A DNA stretch of 37,034 bases, from contig NZ_JALUKE010000068.1 of assembly GCF_027056685.1 (NCBI RefSeq), forward strand, positions 1 to 37,034, given 5' to 3'. Shown here one piece after another: positions 26,826 through 34,352 of the stretch; the stretch's first letter is position 1, and every line of letters begins with the position of its first letter. A program made the position numbers and the translations under genes. Origin of the DNA: Sulfurimonas sp. (GTDB taxonomy: Bacteria; Campylobacterota; Campylobacteria; Campylobacterales; Sulfurimonadaceae). The notes beneath the pieces were generated by a model. The model was not told the DNA's origin, did not search any database, and worked only from the letters and a program-made list of their open reading frames with translations.

Positions 26826-28054
26826 TAAAATTCATCCAAAAGTATTACATTTACATAAGTCCCAGCTTCGAGAAACTTATCATCTTCTCCAGCTACCATA
26901 AGAGCAGAATTATCAAGCATATTGACTAAAATTGCCGAGCTTCCCACCTTTTTACCCTCAAAGTTAATGTAGTATTCACCATCTTCTACCACAACATTAC
27001 AAGCAGTAAACTCAGTAAATCGGCTGCGTTTTTTAAAATCACTTTGCAGTTTTGCAGCAACCATTTTATAGGGTGCATCTTTTGCTAGCATTTTGGCAAT
27101 AAGTGGAAGTACATACAAAATTGCAGTAACAGTTGAAGAGTAAGCAAATCCAGGAAGGGCAATTATAAATTTATTTTCACGCTGTGCTACAAGAATATGA
27201 CGACCAGGTTTGATGCCGACACCTTTATAGACTATTTGAGCCCCTAAACGAGGAATAATATCTTTTACAAAATCATAATCCCCTACACTTACTCCGCCGG
27301 TACTTACAACTATATCTGCTGATTCAAGTGCATTCTCAAAAGTATGCATAATAGCATCTCTATCATCAGGAGCAGTTCCAAGTTGTACCGGCTCTGCACC
27401 AGCTGATTCAAAAAGGGCTGCTAGTGTGTAGTTGTTTGAACTTCTAATCTGTGCTGGATTATCAGAGTTTTCACCCAAATCAAGTATTTCACTTCCTGTT
27501 GCTATCACTGCTACGCGAGGGCGAAGCGCTACTTTTACCATTACCTTGTTTAACCCTGCCATTACACCAATTTCAGCAAAACCAATCTTTGTACCTTTTT
27601 TAATAAGCACTTCACCAGCTCTGTAACCTTCACCAATAGGACGGACTGCGTTTGCAAGTTCTACCATTTCATTGATGATAATTTTTCCATCTTCAAAAGT
27701 TACATTTTCTATCTGAATTAAAGTATCAGCACCTGCTGGCATCATGGAACCTGTAAAAGTTTTAATACACTCATTTGCTTGAAGCTCTCTTGTTTCGTCA
27801 TGTCCTGCAGGATTATCACCAAGAACTACAAACTCTTTGCCCTCTTCTAAATCTTCATATCTTACTGCATACCCATCCATAGACGCAGTAGGAAACTGAG
27901 GGTCATTAAACTCTGCTGCTATGTCCTCAGCGAGTACACGTCCAAGAGAATCACTCAATGGCACTCTCTCAAAGCGTACTGCGTTTACACAAAGTAAATC
28001 CAACATATTTTGACTTGTCTCATACGAAATAAAATCTACACCCGTTATACTCAT
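26825..28054 (-). CDS. moeA: Molybdopterin molybdenumtransferase MoeA
   Basis: MoeA inserts molybdenum into adenylylated molybdopterin. The 409-residue protein has the family motifs SMDGYAVR near the N terminus, FTGSMMPAGADTLIQIE, the VSTGGVSVGDYDFVKDI segment of the MPT-binding domain, and VGIKPGRHIL near the active cleft. The length is normal. It overlaps moaE by four bases (ATGA) and the following gene by one. It carries three AAACGCAG copies read as Asn-Ala-Val (twice) and Lys-Arg-Ser, showing that the repeat is not a protein motif. Confidence 0.96.
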   Translation of the reverse strand: MSITGVDFISYETSQNMLDLLCVNAVRFERVPLSDSLGRVLAEDIAAEFNDPQFPTASMDGYAVRYEDLEEGKEFVVLGDNPAGHDETRELQANECIKTFTGSMMPAGADTLIQIENVTFEDGKIIINEMVELANAVRPIGEGYRAGEVLIKKGTKIGFAEIGVMAGLNKVMVKVALRPRVAVIATGSEILDLGENSDNPAQIRSSNNYTLAALFESAGAEPVQLGTAPDDRDAIMHTFENALESADIVVSTGGVSVGDYDFVKDIIPRLGAQIVYKGVGIKPGRHILVAQRENKFIIALPGFAYSSTVTAILYVLPLIAKMLAKDAPYKMVAAKLQSDFKKRSRFTEFTACNVVVEDGEYYINFEGKKVGSSAILVNMLDNSALMVAGEDDKFLEAGTYVNVILLDEF

Positions 28055-28497
28055 GATTTTGCTCCTAAAATTCCGCTACCTTTAATAGCAGTTGATCTCT
28101 TCTTTGCATAAACTCTTTTGCCATCTATCAAATCATATTTCCAGATGGGAGCACTTGCCTTAAAATCTTCAACAAATGCATCAATAAACTCCAGAGCAAC
28201 CCTGCGTTTAGGAGAGAAAACTGCTGCAATATAAGAAGATTCATGAAGCATTACATCCCCACGAGAGTGTGCCATTTTTATTACGGCACCCCTCTCCTTT
28301 GCTTTTGTCTGCCACGCTTCAAACCAAGAGTTTAAAATCGGCTCATAAATGTCAAAACTAAGCCCATCTATGCCATCTTCACTACGCACAGTTCCCACAA
28401 ACGGAATATATGCACCGTAATTACTTTGAGCTTCGGCTTCATACCACTCTTTTAAAAGTTTAGGCACATCTAATGAACCATTATAAAGACTAAGCAT
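28051..28497 (-). CDS. moaE: Molybdopterin synthase catalytic (large) subunit
   Basis: MoaE, with the thiocarboxylated MoaD tail, converts precursor Z to molybdopterin. I start at the ATG at 28497 rather than the GTG one codon upstream, because a GGAGG element lies seven bases before it, giving 148 residues. The signature HSRGDVMLHESSYIAAVFSP and the active-site region with lysines (APIWKYDLIDG, VYAKKRS) are present. It lies three bases after moaD and overlaps moeA by four bases. Confidence 0.96.
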   Translation of the reverse strand: MLSLYNGSLDVPKLLKEWYEAEAQSNYGAYIPFVGTVRSEDGIDGLSFDIYEPILNSWFEAWQTKAKERGAVIKMAHSRGDVMLHESSYIAAVFSPKRRVALEFIDAFVEDFKASAPIWKYDLIDGKRVYAKKRSTAIKGSGILGAKS

Positions 28498-28500
28498 CAC

Positions 28501-28722
28501 TCAACCTCCACATACAGGTGGTAAAAGTGAAATTTTATCCCCATCTTTAAGTGGACACTCGAGCGATGCAACAAGTGTGTCATTCACTGCTACTGCACAA
28601 CTCTCTAACCACTCATTTACCTCTTCATCTTTTTGTAAAATTGCTGCTAATTCATTTAAGTCTGCTATCTCTAGCTCTAATGCTTCTTTTTGTATTGGTC
28701 CTAAAAATTCTACTTTTACCAC
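28501..28722 (-). CDS. moaD: Molybdopterin synthase sulfur carrier (small) subunit
   Basis: MoaD is a ubiquitin-fold sulfur carrier. The 73-residue sequence starts at a GTG (28722) preceded by AGGATG and ends in the required Gly-Gly tail (LPPVCGG) that is adenylylated and thiocarboxylated. The bases encoding this tail (GGAGGT) also form the ribosome binding site of moaE. It is the first gene of the minus-strand moaD-moaE-moeA-hypothetical-galE run and has its own promoter in the 67-base divergent spacer with mqnA. Confidence 0.94.
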   Translation of the reverse strand: MVKVEFLGPIQKEALELEIADLNELAAILQKDEEVNEWLESCAVAVNDTLVASLECPLKDGDKISLLPPVCGG

Positions 28723-28750
28723 AAGAACATCCTATTTATTTATTAAAACA

Positions 28751-28756
28751 ATTATA
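28751..28756 (-). promoter_or_regulatory. Predicted -10 box for moaD
   Basis: On the minus strand a TATAAT lies 28 bases before the moaD GTG start, in the divergent spacer. No convincing -35 box is visible at the usual distance. It sits close to the opposing mqnA -10 box, so the two promoters overlap and could interfere. Confidence 0.45.
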
Positions 28757-28777
28757 TCTAAGATAAGTTAAGTGCTG

Positions 28778-28783
28778 TATAAT
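28778..28783 (+). promoter_or_regulatory. Predicted -10 box for mqnA, suggesting a leaderless transcript
   Basis: A perfect TATAAT ends six bases before the mqnA ATG at 28790. With normal -10 to start-point spacing the first transcribed base would be at or next to the A of the ATG. No Shine-Dalgarno sequence lies upstream, consistent with leaderless translation. The -35 region is unclear. Confidence 0.5.
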
Positions 28784-28789
28784 TGCAGT

Positions 28790-29452
28790 ATGATTTTTGG
28801 AAAAATAGAATACCTTAACCTCCTCCCTTTTCATGTCTTCATGAAACGCTTTACAAAAAACTCCCAACAAAAACTTACTATGGAGTACAAAAAGAATGTT
28901 CCTGCAAAGGTAAATAGAGACTTTTTACGCAAAAGTGTTGATGCTGCGTTTATATCAAGCATTAAAGCAAAAAAGCAAAAGCATCTGAATTTAGGCATTA
29001 TTGCAAAGAAAAATGTACGAAGTGTATTGGTAATTCCAAGCAAAGAGTCAAAGTCTGATGTAGAGTCTGCCTCTTCTAATCTTTTAGCAAATATATTAAA
29101 TATTCAAGGTGAAGTTCTTATTGGAGATAAAGCACTAAGATATGCCCTTAAAAACAGTGATTACATAGATTTAGCAGAAGTATGGCATGAAAAATATAAT
29201 TTACCTTTTGTATTTGCACTTTTATGTTATCACAAAGATAAAAGATTATATAAAAAAATAGAAAAAGAGTTTTTAAAAAGAGAGGTTAAAATTCCGCAAT
29301 ACCTCTTAAAAGAGGCATCTAAACGGACAAGTGTAGAGACAAAAGAGATACAAAACTACCTCAAACTTATCTCATACAAAGTAGATTATAAAGCACAAAA
29401 AGCACTTAAAAAATTCTACAAAGAGGAAAAAGCGTTACGCTTTTCCATCTAA
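28790..29452 (+). CDS. mqnA: Chorismate dehydratase of the futalosine menaquinone pathway
   Basis: MqnA dehydrates chorismate to 3-enolpyruvylbenzoate, the first step of the futalosine route to menaquinone. I start at the ATG at 28790 (MIFGKIEYLNLLPFHVF); the GTG six codons upstream would lie inside the predicted -10 box. The 220-residue protein is shorter than many MqnA proteins (about 270-280) but has the family GKIEYLNLLPF opening, the VNRDFLRKSVDAAFIS segment and the LGIIAKKNVRSVLVIPSKES region. It ends inside the malic enzyme gene, overlapping it by 18 bases tail to tail. The short form is usual for this phylum as far as I know. Without a search I hold the name at good but not complete confidence. 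Confidence 0.82.
   Translation: MIFGKIEYLNLLPFHVFMKRFTKNSQQKLTMEYKKNVPAKVNRDFLRKSVDAAFISSIKAKKQKHLNLGIIAKKNVRSVLVIPSKESKSDVESASSNLLANILNIQGEVLIGDKALRYALKNSDYIDLAEVWHEKYNLPFVFALLCYHKDKRLYKKIEKEFLKREVKIPQYLLKEASKRTSVETKEIQNYLKLISYKVDYKAQKALKKFYKEEKALRFSI
29425..29446. terminator. Bidirectional hairpin inside the overlapping ends of mqnA and the malic enzyme gene
   Basis: GGAAAAAGCG (29425-29434) and CGCTTTTCC (29438-29446) pair around a three-base loop, with one bulged A. The malic enzyme stop codon is the loop itself (29435-29437), and the mqnA stop follows the right arm. On the minus strand the stem runs into TTTTTCCTC, giving a U-rich end. One stem can serve both converging transcripts. Confidence 0.6.
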
Positions 29453-30739
29453 GTGAGCTGCAAGTCTTTCAAGTTTTGCTTTATAAGCATCTAAATCAAA
29501 CTCTTTTACGCGAGAAACACCATCTTCAACAGCAGCCTGTGCAACAGCAGAAGCAACATATACAAGAACGCGTCTATCAAATGGTGAAGGAATGATATAT
29601 TCAGTTCCAAACTCCATATTTTCACGACCATGTGCTTTTTTAACGCTATCAGGAACTGTCTCTTTTGCAAGTGAAGCCAATGCGCGTGACGCTGCCATTT
29701 TCATATTTTCTGTAATTTTTGTAGCACGAACATCTAAAGCACCACGGAAAATTTGAGGGAAACCAAGAACATTATTTACTTGATTTGCATAATCACTTCT
29801 ACCAGTACCGATGATAACATCTGAGCGAACCTCTTTTGCAAGTGGTGGTTTGATTTCAGGATTCGGATTTGCACAAGCAAAAATAATTGGGTTTTTATCA
29901 CTCATTGTTGCTACCCATTCAGGTTTGATTAAATCAGGGCCAGAGAGTCCAAGAACCATATCTGCACCTTTCATAGCATCTTCAAGAGTTCTATCTGGAG
30001 TATCAAAAGCAAACATCTGTTTTTGTTTGTTCAAATCATCTCTACCACTATGAATTACACCTTTAGAGTCAAGCATAGTAATGTTTTTTACACCAAGTGT
30101 TTTGTACATACTAGCACATGCAATTCCAGAAGCTCCAGCACCAATAACTACAACTTTTAAATCCTCAGCTTTTTTGCCTGTCATATCAAGAACATTTATA
30201 AGACCCGCTGTTGTAATAACTGCCGTTCCATGTTGATCATCATGAAATACTGGAACATTACAAATCTCTTTAAGTCTATCTTCAATCTCAAAACATCTAG
30301 GAGCTGAAATATCTTCAAGATTAATTCCACCAAAACTATCAGCCATAGCCGCTACAATTTTAATAATCTCTTCAGTATCTTTAGTATTAAGCTCAATATC
30401 AACTGCATCTACATTTGCAAATGATTTAAAAAGAACACCCTTTCCTTCCATAACAGGTTTTCCAGCTAAATGACCGATGTCACCAAGACCAAGAACAGCA
30501 GTCCCATCACTAACAACTGCAACAAGATTTCCCTTATTTGTATACTCATATGCTAAATCAGCATCTTTTTCTATTTCAAGACATGGATACGCAACACCTG
30601 GGCTATATGCCATAGATAGTTCATCTTCTGTATTACATGGTTTTGTAAGTAGCGTCCCCGTTTTCCCGTTTGTATCAAATTCACTTTGTGCTTTGTGATA
30701 CTCTAATGATGCCTTTTCAAATGCCAAATTATCTCCCAT
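29435..30739 (-). CDS. NAD(P)-dependent malic enzyme, short form
   Basis: Malic enzyme decarboxylates malate to pyruvate. The 434-residue protein lacks the phosphotransacetylase-like tail of E. coli MaeB. It has MAYSPGVAYPCLEIEKD, GLGDIGHLAGKPVMEGK, the HDDQHGTAVITTAGLIN motif with catalytic and metal-binding Asp residues, the Rossmann VVIGAGASGIACASMY and the late PSPFDRRVLVYVASAVAQA segment. An AAGGA site precedes the ATG and a TATAAT promoter lies 30 bases upstream. It is monocistronic and faces mqnA. Cofactor preference (NAD or NADP) cannot be read safely. Confidence 0.95.
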   Translation of the reverse strand: MGDNLAFEKASLEYHKAQSEFDTNGKTGTLLTKPCNTEDELSMAYSPGVAYPCLEIEKDADLAYEYTNKGNLVAVVSDGTAVLGLGDIGHLAGKPVMEGKGVLFKSFANVDAVDIELNTKDTEEIIKIVAAMADSFGGINLEDISAPRCFEIEDRLKEICNVPVFHDDQHGTAVITTAGLINVLDMTGKKAEDLKVVVIGAGASGIACASMYKTLGVKNITMLDSKGVIHSGRDDLNKQKQMFAFDTPDRTLEDAMKGADMVLGLSGPDLIKPEWVATMSDKNPIIFACANPNPEIKPPLAKEVRSDVIIGTGRSDYANQVNNVLGFPQIFRGALDVRATKITENMKMAASRALASLAKETVPDSVKKAHGRENMEFGTEYIIPSPFDRRVLVYVASAVAQAAVEDGVSRVKEFDLDAYKAKLERLAAHLDGKA

Positions 30740-30768
30740 ATTTATTCCTTATTTTGATTAATAGGTAC

Positions 30769-30774
30769 ATTATA
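30769..30774 (-). promoter_or_regulatory. Predicted -10 box of the malic enzyme gene
   Basis: TATAAT on the minus strand lies 29 bases before the malic enzyme ATG in a 54-base AT-rich spacer. A weak TTAGCT 17 bases further upstream (30792-30797) may serve as the -35 box and lies in the end of the preceding phosphatase gene. Confidence 0.5.
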
Positions 30775-30793
30775 TAATATTTTTTATAAATAG

Positions 30794-32053
30794 CTAAATT
30801 TTATGTAAGAAAATAACACAATTTCCTTTAGGGTTGTAATAAATACCCATTGAATTTTTTCGAGAGACAAAAACACCTCGTCCATTAAACTTTAATGAGT
30901 TTCTAAAAATCTCACTAAGTATCTGTGTATCAAAACCATCTCCCTCATCAGCTATTTTAGTAACAATATACTCTGATTCTAACTCTTTGAGTTTAAATAT
31001 TTGGACTGAAATCTTTTTTTGAGACTCTTTTTCAAGTTTTTGTAGAGATTCAAAGTAAATATCTTCTTCAAGATACCTATGTTTTGTACGAGAATCCAAG
31101 CCTAAATTACCATGTTCATAAGCATTCATAAAAAGCTCACTAAAAACAAGACCTGCCCTATAAGCTATCTTAGTATCTACTTGTAAATTTTTCCAAATTT
31201 CTTCATACCAAACATTTGCTGCTTCAACTGCATCAAGCGTAGTTGCAAAAAGCTTTTTTTCTAAAAGTGTCTCTTCTCTCAAATCCAAACTATTAATAAA
31301 TATAAGAGTTAGATCATCCTCTTGCTCTGTTATTTTTGCAAAAAACTTCTCTTTAAACTCCTCTCTTGAAAAAGAAAATTTAAAATCCTCTTCTATAAAC
31401 GCAGCGTAGGTTATACCATGAGTATTAGTCTGATTTTCAACAACACCATCGCTATAAAAAAGGTATTTATCTATATCTTTAACATCTCTTCTATCTATGT
31501 TATAGCTACTTTGCCATTTACTCATAGGTGTATTGTTTGATTTTATTTTAATAATGTTCTCATTTTTATCTTGGAATAAAAAAGGAGGCATCGCAAATTT
31601 TGCATACTCTAACTCTTTGAAATAGGTATCAAAACAAATATAGTCTATAGCCAAAGCCTCTTCATCAAGTAAAATTGGCTGAATGTATGCCATTGATTCT
31701 TGAATAAGCAAGTCAAGAGAAAAACTCTCATGTTCAAGCATTTTATCTACTAGATGATTTATAAAAGTTGTCATAATAACAGCGGTAAAAGAGGCAGATA
31801 TTCCTTTGCCCATGCCATCAACAATCAAATAAAAAGTTTTATGTTCATTAATGCGTCTAGCGCTATATGCATCACCACTTAACACATCAAGAGGCTTATA
31901 AATAAAATCTACTAAAGAAGTAGCCTTTACATCTATAAGTTGGTAGTAAAAATCATTTCGCAAAATATTAAGCTCTTTTTTAAAAGCCAATTCAGACTGA
32001 TATGAAGAGTATGCTTCACTCTTTTCTAGCTGTTTATACCTCTGGAGTGTCAT
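30794..32053 (-). CDS. PP2C-type phosphatase fused to a HATPase (anti-sigma-factor-like) kinase
   Basis: The 419 residues hold two enzymes of a partner-switching circuit in one chain. About residues 40-255 are a SpoIIE/RsbU-type PP2C phosphatase (LSGDAYS with Asp61, IVDGMGKGIS with Asp79, SDGVVEN near 201, EDDLTLIFI near 245). About 290-419 are a GHKL/HATPase domain with the N box ELFMNAYEHG (306-315), DEGDGFD (369-375) and the GRGVFVSRK lid. The arrangement resembles Pseudomonas HsbR, but here no receiver domain precedes the phosphatase, only a 40-residue N terminus. It overlaps the chemoreceptor gene upstream by one base (TAATG), so it is probably driven by, and tuned to, that receptor. The likely substrate is the STAS-like protein at 34,023. 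Confidence 0.85.
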   Translation of the reverse strand: MTLQRYKQLEKSEAYSSYQSELAFKKELNILRNDFYYQLIDVKATSLVDFIYKPLDVLSGDAYSARRINEHKTFYLIVDGMGKGISASFTAVIMTTFINHLVDKMLEHESFSLDLLIQESMAYIQPILLDEEALAIDYICFDTYFKELEYAKFAMPPFLFQDKNENIIKIKSNNTPMSKWQSSYNIDRRDVKDIDKYLFYSDGVVENQTNTHGITYAAFIEEDFKFSFSREEFKEKFFAKITEQEDDLTLIFINSLDLREETLLEKKLFATTLDAVEAANVWYEEIWKNLQVDTKIAYRAGLVFSELFMNAYEHGNLGLDSRTKHRYLEEDIYFESLQKLEKESQKKISVQIFKLKELESEYIVTKIADEGDGFDTQILSEIFRNSLKFNGRGVFVSRKNSMGIYYNPKGNCVIFLHKI

Positions 32054-34023
32054 TAAATTTTAAATTTACTCAAAGCATTTTGTAGCGTTTTAGCATCATT
32101 GGTCAGTGCATCTACCGCTGCTTCTACTGTAGTACGCAGTTTACTGTTTTTAGAAGCCACTTCTACTATTTCATCCATTGTTTCTATCAATGTTTTTGTT
32201 TTTGTTGCGATGAAGACACTCTGATGCATTACCTCAGTTGATTTGTCTTTTGTAGAGCGTAAATTCTCTTTTGTCTCATTAGAAGAGACAATAAGCTCTT
32301 GCGCTGATGCTGAAATAGTGTCCATACTCTGTGAAGTAGTATCAGTCTCTTCAGCTATTTCAACAACATTTTGAGTGATAAGATTTACATTCGCACTGAT
32401 TTCACTTAAACTTTTTTGTGTACGCTCTGCAAGCTTTCTTACCTCATCTGCAACAACAGCAAAACCTCTACCATGTTCACCTGCACGGGCTGCTTCTATG
32501 GCTGCGTTTAGCGCAAGTAGATTTGTCTGATCTGCAATATCAGAGATAATTGCAAGCACATCTTTAATATTTTTTGCCTGTTCTGTTAAAGATGCCACTT
32601 TTTCTACAAGATTTTGCTGCTGCTCGCTACCATCTTCAATGGAAGAGACAACTGAACCAAGTTTTACAATAAAACCATCAAGCACATTAAATGTAGTATC
32701 TAAATCTTCAGTAACAGTAATAGTAGAATCTTCTACAATATCTAATTTTTCACCTATCTCTGCAACTAAACCATTTACAGCGCTAATGCCATTCTCTTCT
32801 TGCTTGCTATTTGTTGCCAAAGTATCTACAACTTTTTCTAGTTTAGCACTCTCGCGTGTATTTGCATTTGCCACATCTTGTGCTTCATAAACAGTCTCTT
32901 TAAAGGCAATTATCATAACATGTAGAGCTTTTGAAATCTGTGCTATTTCATCATTTCCTTCAACAACAACACTACAAGAGAGATCAAGTTCACTAGAGAT
33001 ACAGTGAATTTTATCAAGAGAACTTCGTACACTTTTATTTATACCTCGAGAAATTATCATAATGATAATAAAAATCGCAATGGCAAACAGTATATACCCC
33101 ACAAGTGTTATAAGTGTATCCATTTCATATTGTGATTCTACTGCTGCTAAAAGTTTATCATTTTGTTTTGCAAGAGTATCATCAACTTTTTTCAAAAGAT
33201 TTATTTTTTTTGTGATTGTTTTAAACCATACAACACTATCCACACCAAAATCAGATTGTCGCGATTTTGCTATGCTTCGCATTCTATCCACTTGCGCTAC
33301 AACAGGAGAGTCCATTGTTTTTTTATACATACGAACTGCATCATCACTCGCGATACTTTTAAAAGCATCAATATAAGCATTTTGCTGCGCAAGAAGTGTA
33401 ATAAACTTGGCATACATACCACTACCAAACTTATCGGATGCAAAAGTAGCACTTAAAACAGCACGCTCTATCCCTGCTCTCTCTTTAGATTTTAAAAAGT
33501 TGGTATAAGCACTCAAAGCTTTAACAAGTTCAGGAGTGTTTGCAAGTTTTGCTGTAAGAGAGACCACATCTAAAATGTTTTTATTAACACCACTATAATA
33601 TTTTACTTCATTTTTTACAGAAATTTTAAAACTATTTACCTCTGCTCTGACACTACTTAGTTTGTCCATTCCAGATACTATTAATCTAATACTTTTTTGT
33701 AGCTTACTTGGGTACTCAGATAAATTTAAAGTAGTAATATAAGCCTTTAAATTACTATATCGTGCATCTGTCAGCTTTCTCTGTTTTGGCAAAATATCAC
33801 CAAATTTTTTCCCATGAGAGCCAAGATACCCAGCACTTGCTCCTCTCTCTTTTTGTGTTTCATGAATGACTAAAGAGAGTTTTTGAGACAATACATTAAG
33901 CTCTTTTGCCTGATTGATTACTACTTCTTTGTTATAAGCTGTAACAACTGTTGCAATAATAATCACAAGCGCAAAAGAGACAACAATGCCCGTTATAAGA
34001 TTTAATTTGCCTTTAATAGTCAT
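32053..34023 (-). CDS. Methyl-accepting chemotaxis protein with a NIT-type sensor
   Basis: This 656-residue inner-membrane receptor has a first membrane helix (about 8-30). Its periplasmic domain contains [20 protein letters not shown] (about 52-71), the hallmark of nitrate/nitrite-sensing NIT domains, and a second helix follows (about 300-322). Then come a HAMP region and a cytoplasmic signalling domain, whose tip has [20 protein letters not shown] and [19 protein letters not shown] near 500-535. No C-terminal CheR-binding pentapeptide is seen. It shares TAATG overlaps with the STAS-like gene before it and the phosphatase gene after it, so it is an operon partner rather than an orphan receptor. 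A role as input for the partner-switching pair is inferred. Confidence 0.9.
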   Translation of the reverse strand: MTIKGKLNLITGIVVSFALVIIIATVVTAYNKEVVINQAKELNVLSQKLSLVIHETQKERGASAGYLGSHGKKFGDILPKQRKLTDARYSNLKAYITTLNLSEYPSKLQKSIRLIVSGMDKLSSVRAEVNSFKISVKNEVKYYSGVNKNILDVVSLTAKLANTPELVKALSAYTNFLKSKERAGIERAVLSATFASDKFGSGMYAKFITLLAQQNAYIDAFKSIASDDAVRMYKKTMDSPVVAQVDRMRSIAKSRQSDFGVDSVVWFKTITKKINLLKKVDDTLAKQNDKLLAAVESQYEMDTLITLVGYILFAIAIFIIIMIISRGINKSVRSSLDKIHCISSELDLSCSVVVEGNDEIAQISKALHVMIIAFKETVYEAQDVANANTRESAKLEKVVDTLATNSKQEENGISAVNGLVAEIGEKLDIVEDSTITVTEDLDTTFNVLDGFIVKLGSVVSSIEDGSEQQQNLVEKVASLTEQAKNIKDVLAIISDIADQTNLLALNAAIEAARAGEHGRGFAVVADEVRKLAERTQKSLSEISANVNLITQNVVEIAEETDTTSQSMDTISASAQELIVSSNETKENLRSTKDKSTEVMHQSVFIATKTKTLIETMDEIVEVASKNSKLRTTVEAAVDALTNDAKTLQNALSKFKI

Positions 34024-34313
34024 TATCTCTCCCTACTTACACGAAATAGTTGCACAAGATTAATTTCATCAAAGAGCTCATAAAGATTTGTATCTCCTAC
34101 TCTGATTTGAATATCAATATTGTCCTTTTGCACCAATTTTGTTAAATATCCAATAACGGATGATGTAATAGAGATAGAATCTTTAATAATGATAGTTACA
34201 TTTTTTGAACTAGCTACTACTTTCTCAAGCGTATCTTTTATTGTCTGATAATCTCCAATAGTTTTAATATTACCAGTAATTGTTACGCTGTTTCCTGATG
34301 TTACAATGTCCAT
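34023..34313 (-). CDS. STAS-domain protein, probable anti-anti-sigma-type antagonist
   Basis: The 96-residue protein is a compact STAS-like fold: beta strands in the first 15 residues, a helix ([15 protein letters not shown]), a strand (VTIIIKD), and the loop [18 protein letters not shown] containing Ser/Thr residues (Thr50, Ser51, Ser52) at the position where the regulatory serine of this family is phosphorylated. It ends in [17 protein letters not shown], as many STAS proteins do. It overlaps the chemoreceptor gene by one base, and a fused phosphatase/kinase lies two genes away, as expected for its modifying enzymes. A weak TATAAC (34332-34337) upstream may be its own -10 box. The downstream target is unknown. 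Confidence 0.75.
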   Translation of the reverse strand: MDIVTSGNSVTITGNIKTIGDYQTIKDTLEKVVASSKNVTIIIKDSISITSSVIGYLTKLVQKDNIDIQIRVGDTNLYELFDEINLVQLFRVSRER

Positions 34314-34352
34314 TTTTCAACCTTTATTTTCGTTATACTAACATAGACGAAC

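Noticed and set aside
32502-32509. The AAACGCAG copy in the chemoreceptor read as a conserved protein motif only
   Set aside because: Asn-Ala-Ala is indeed conserved in chemoreceptors, so this single copy is weak evidence, but the other copies encode different peptides and the overall excess remains.
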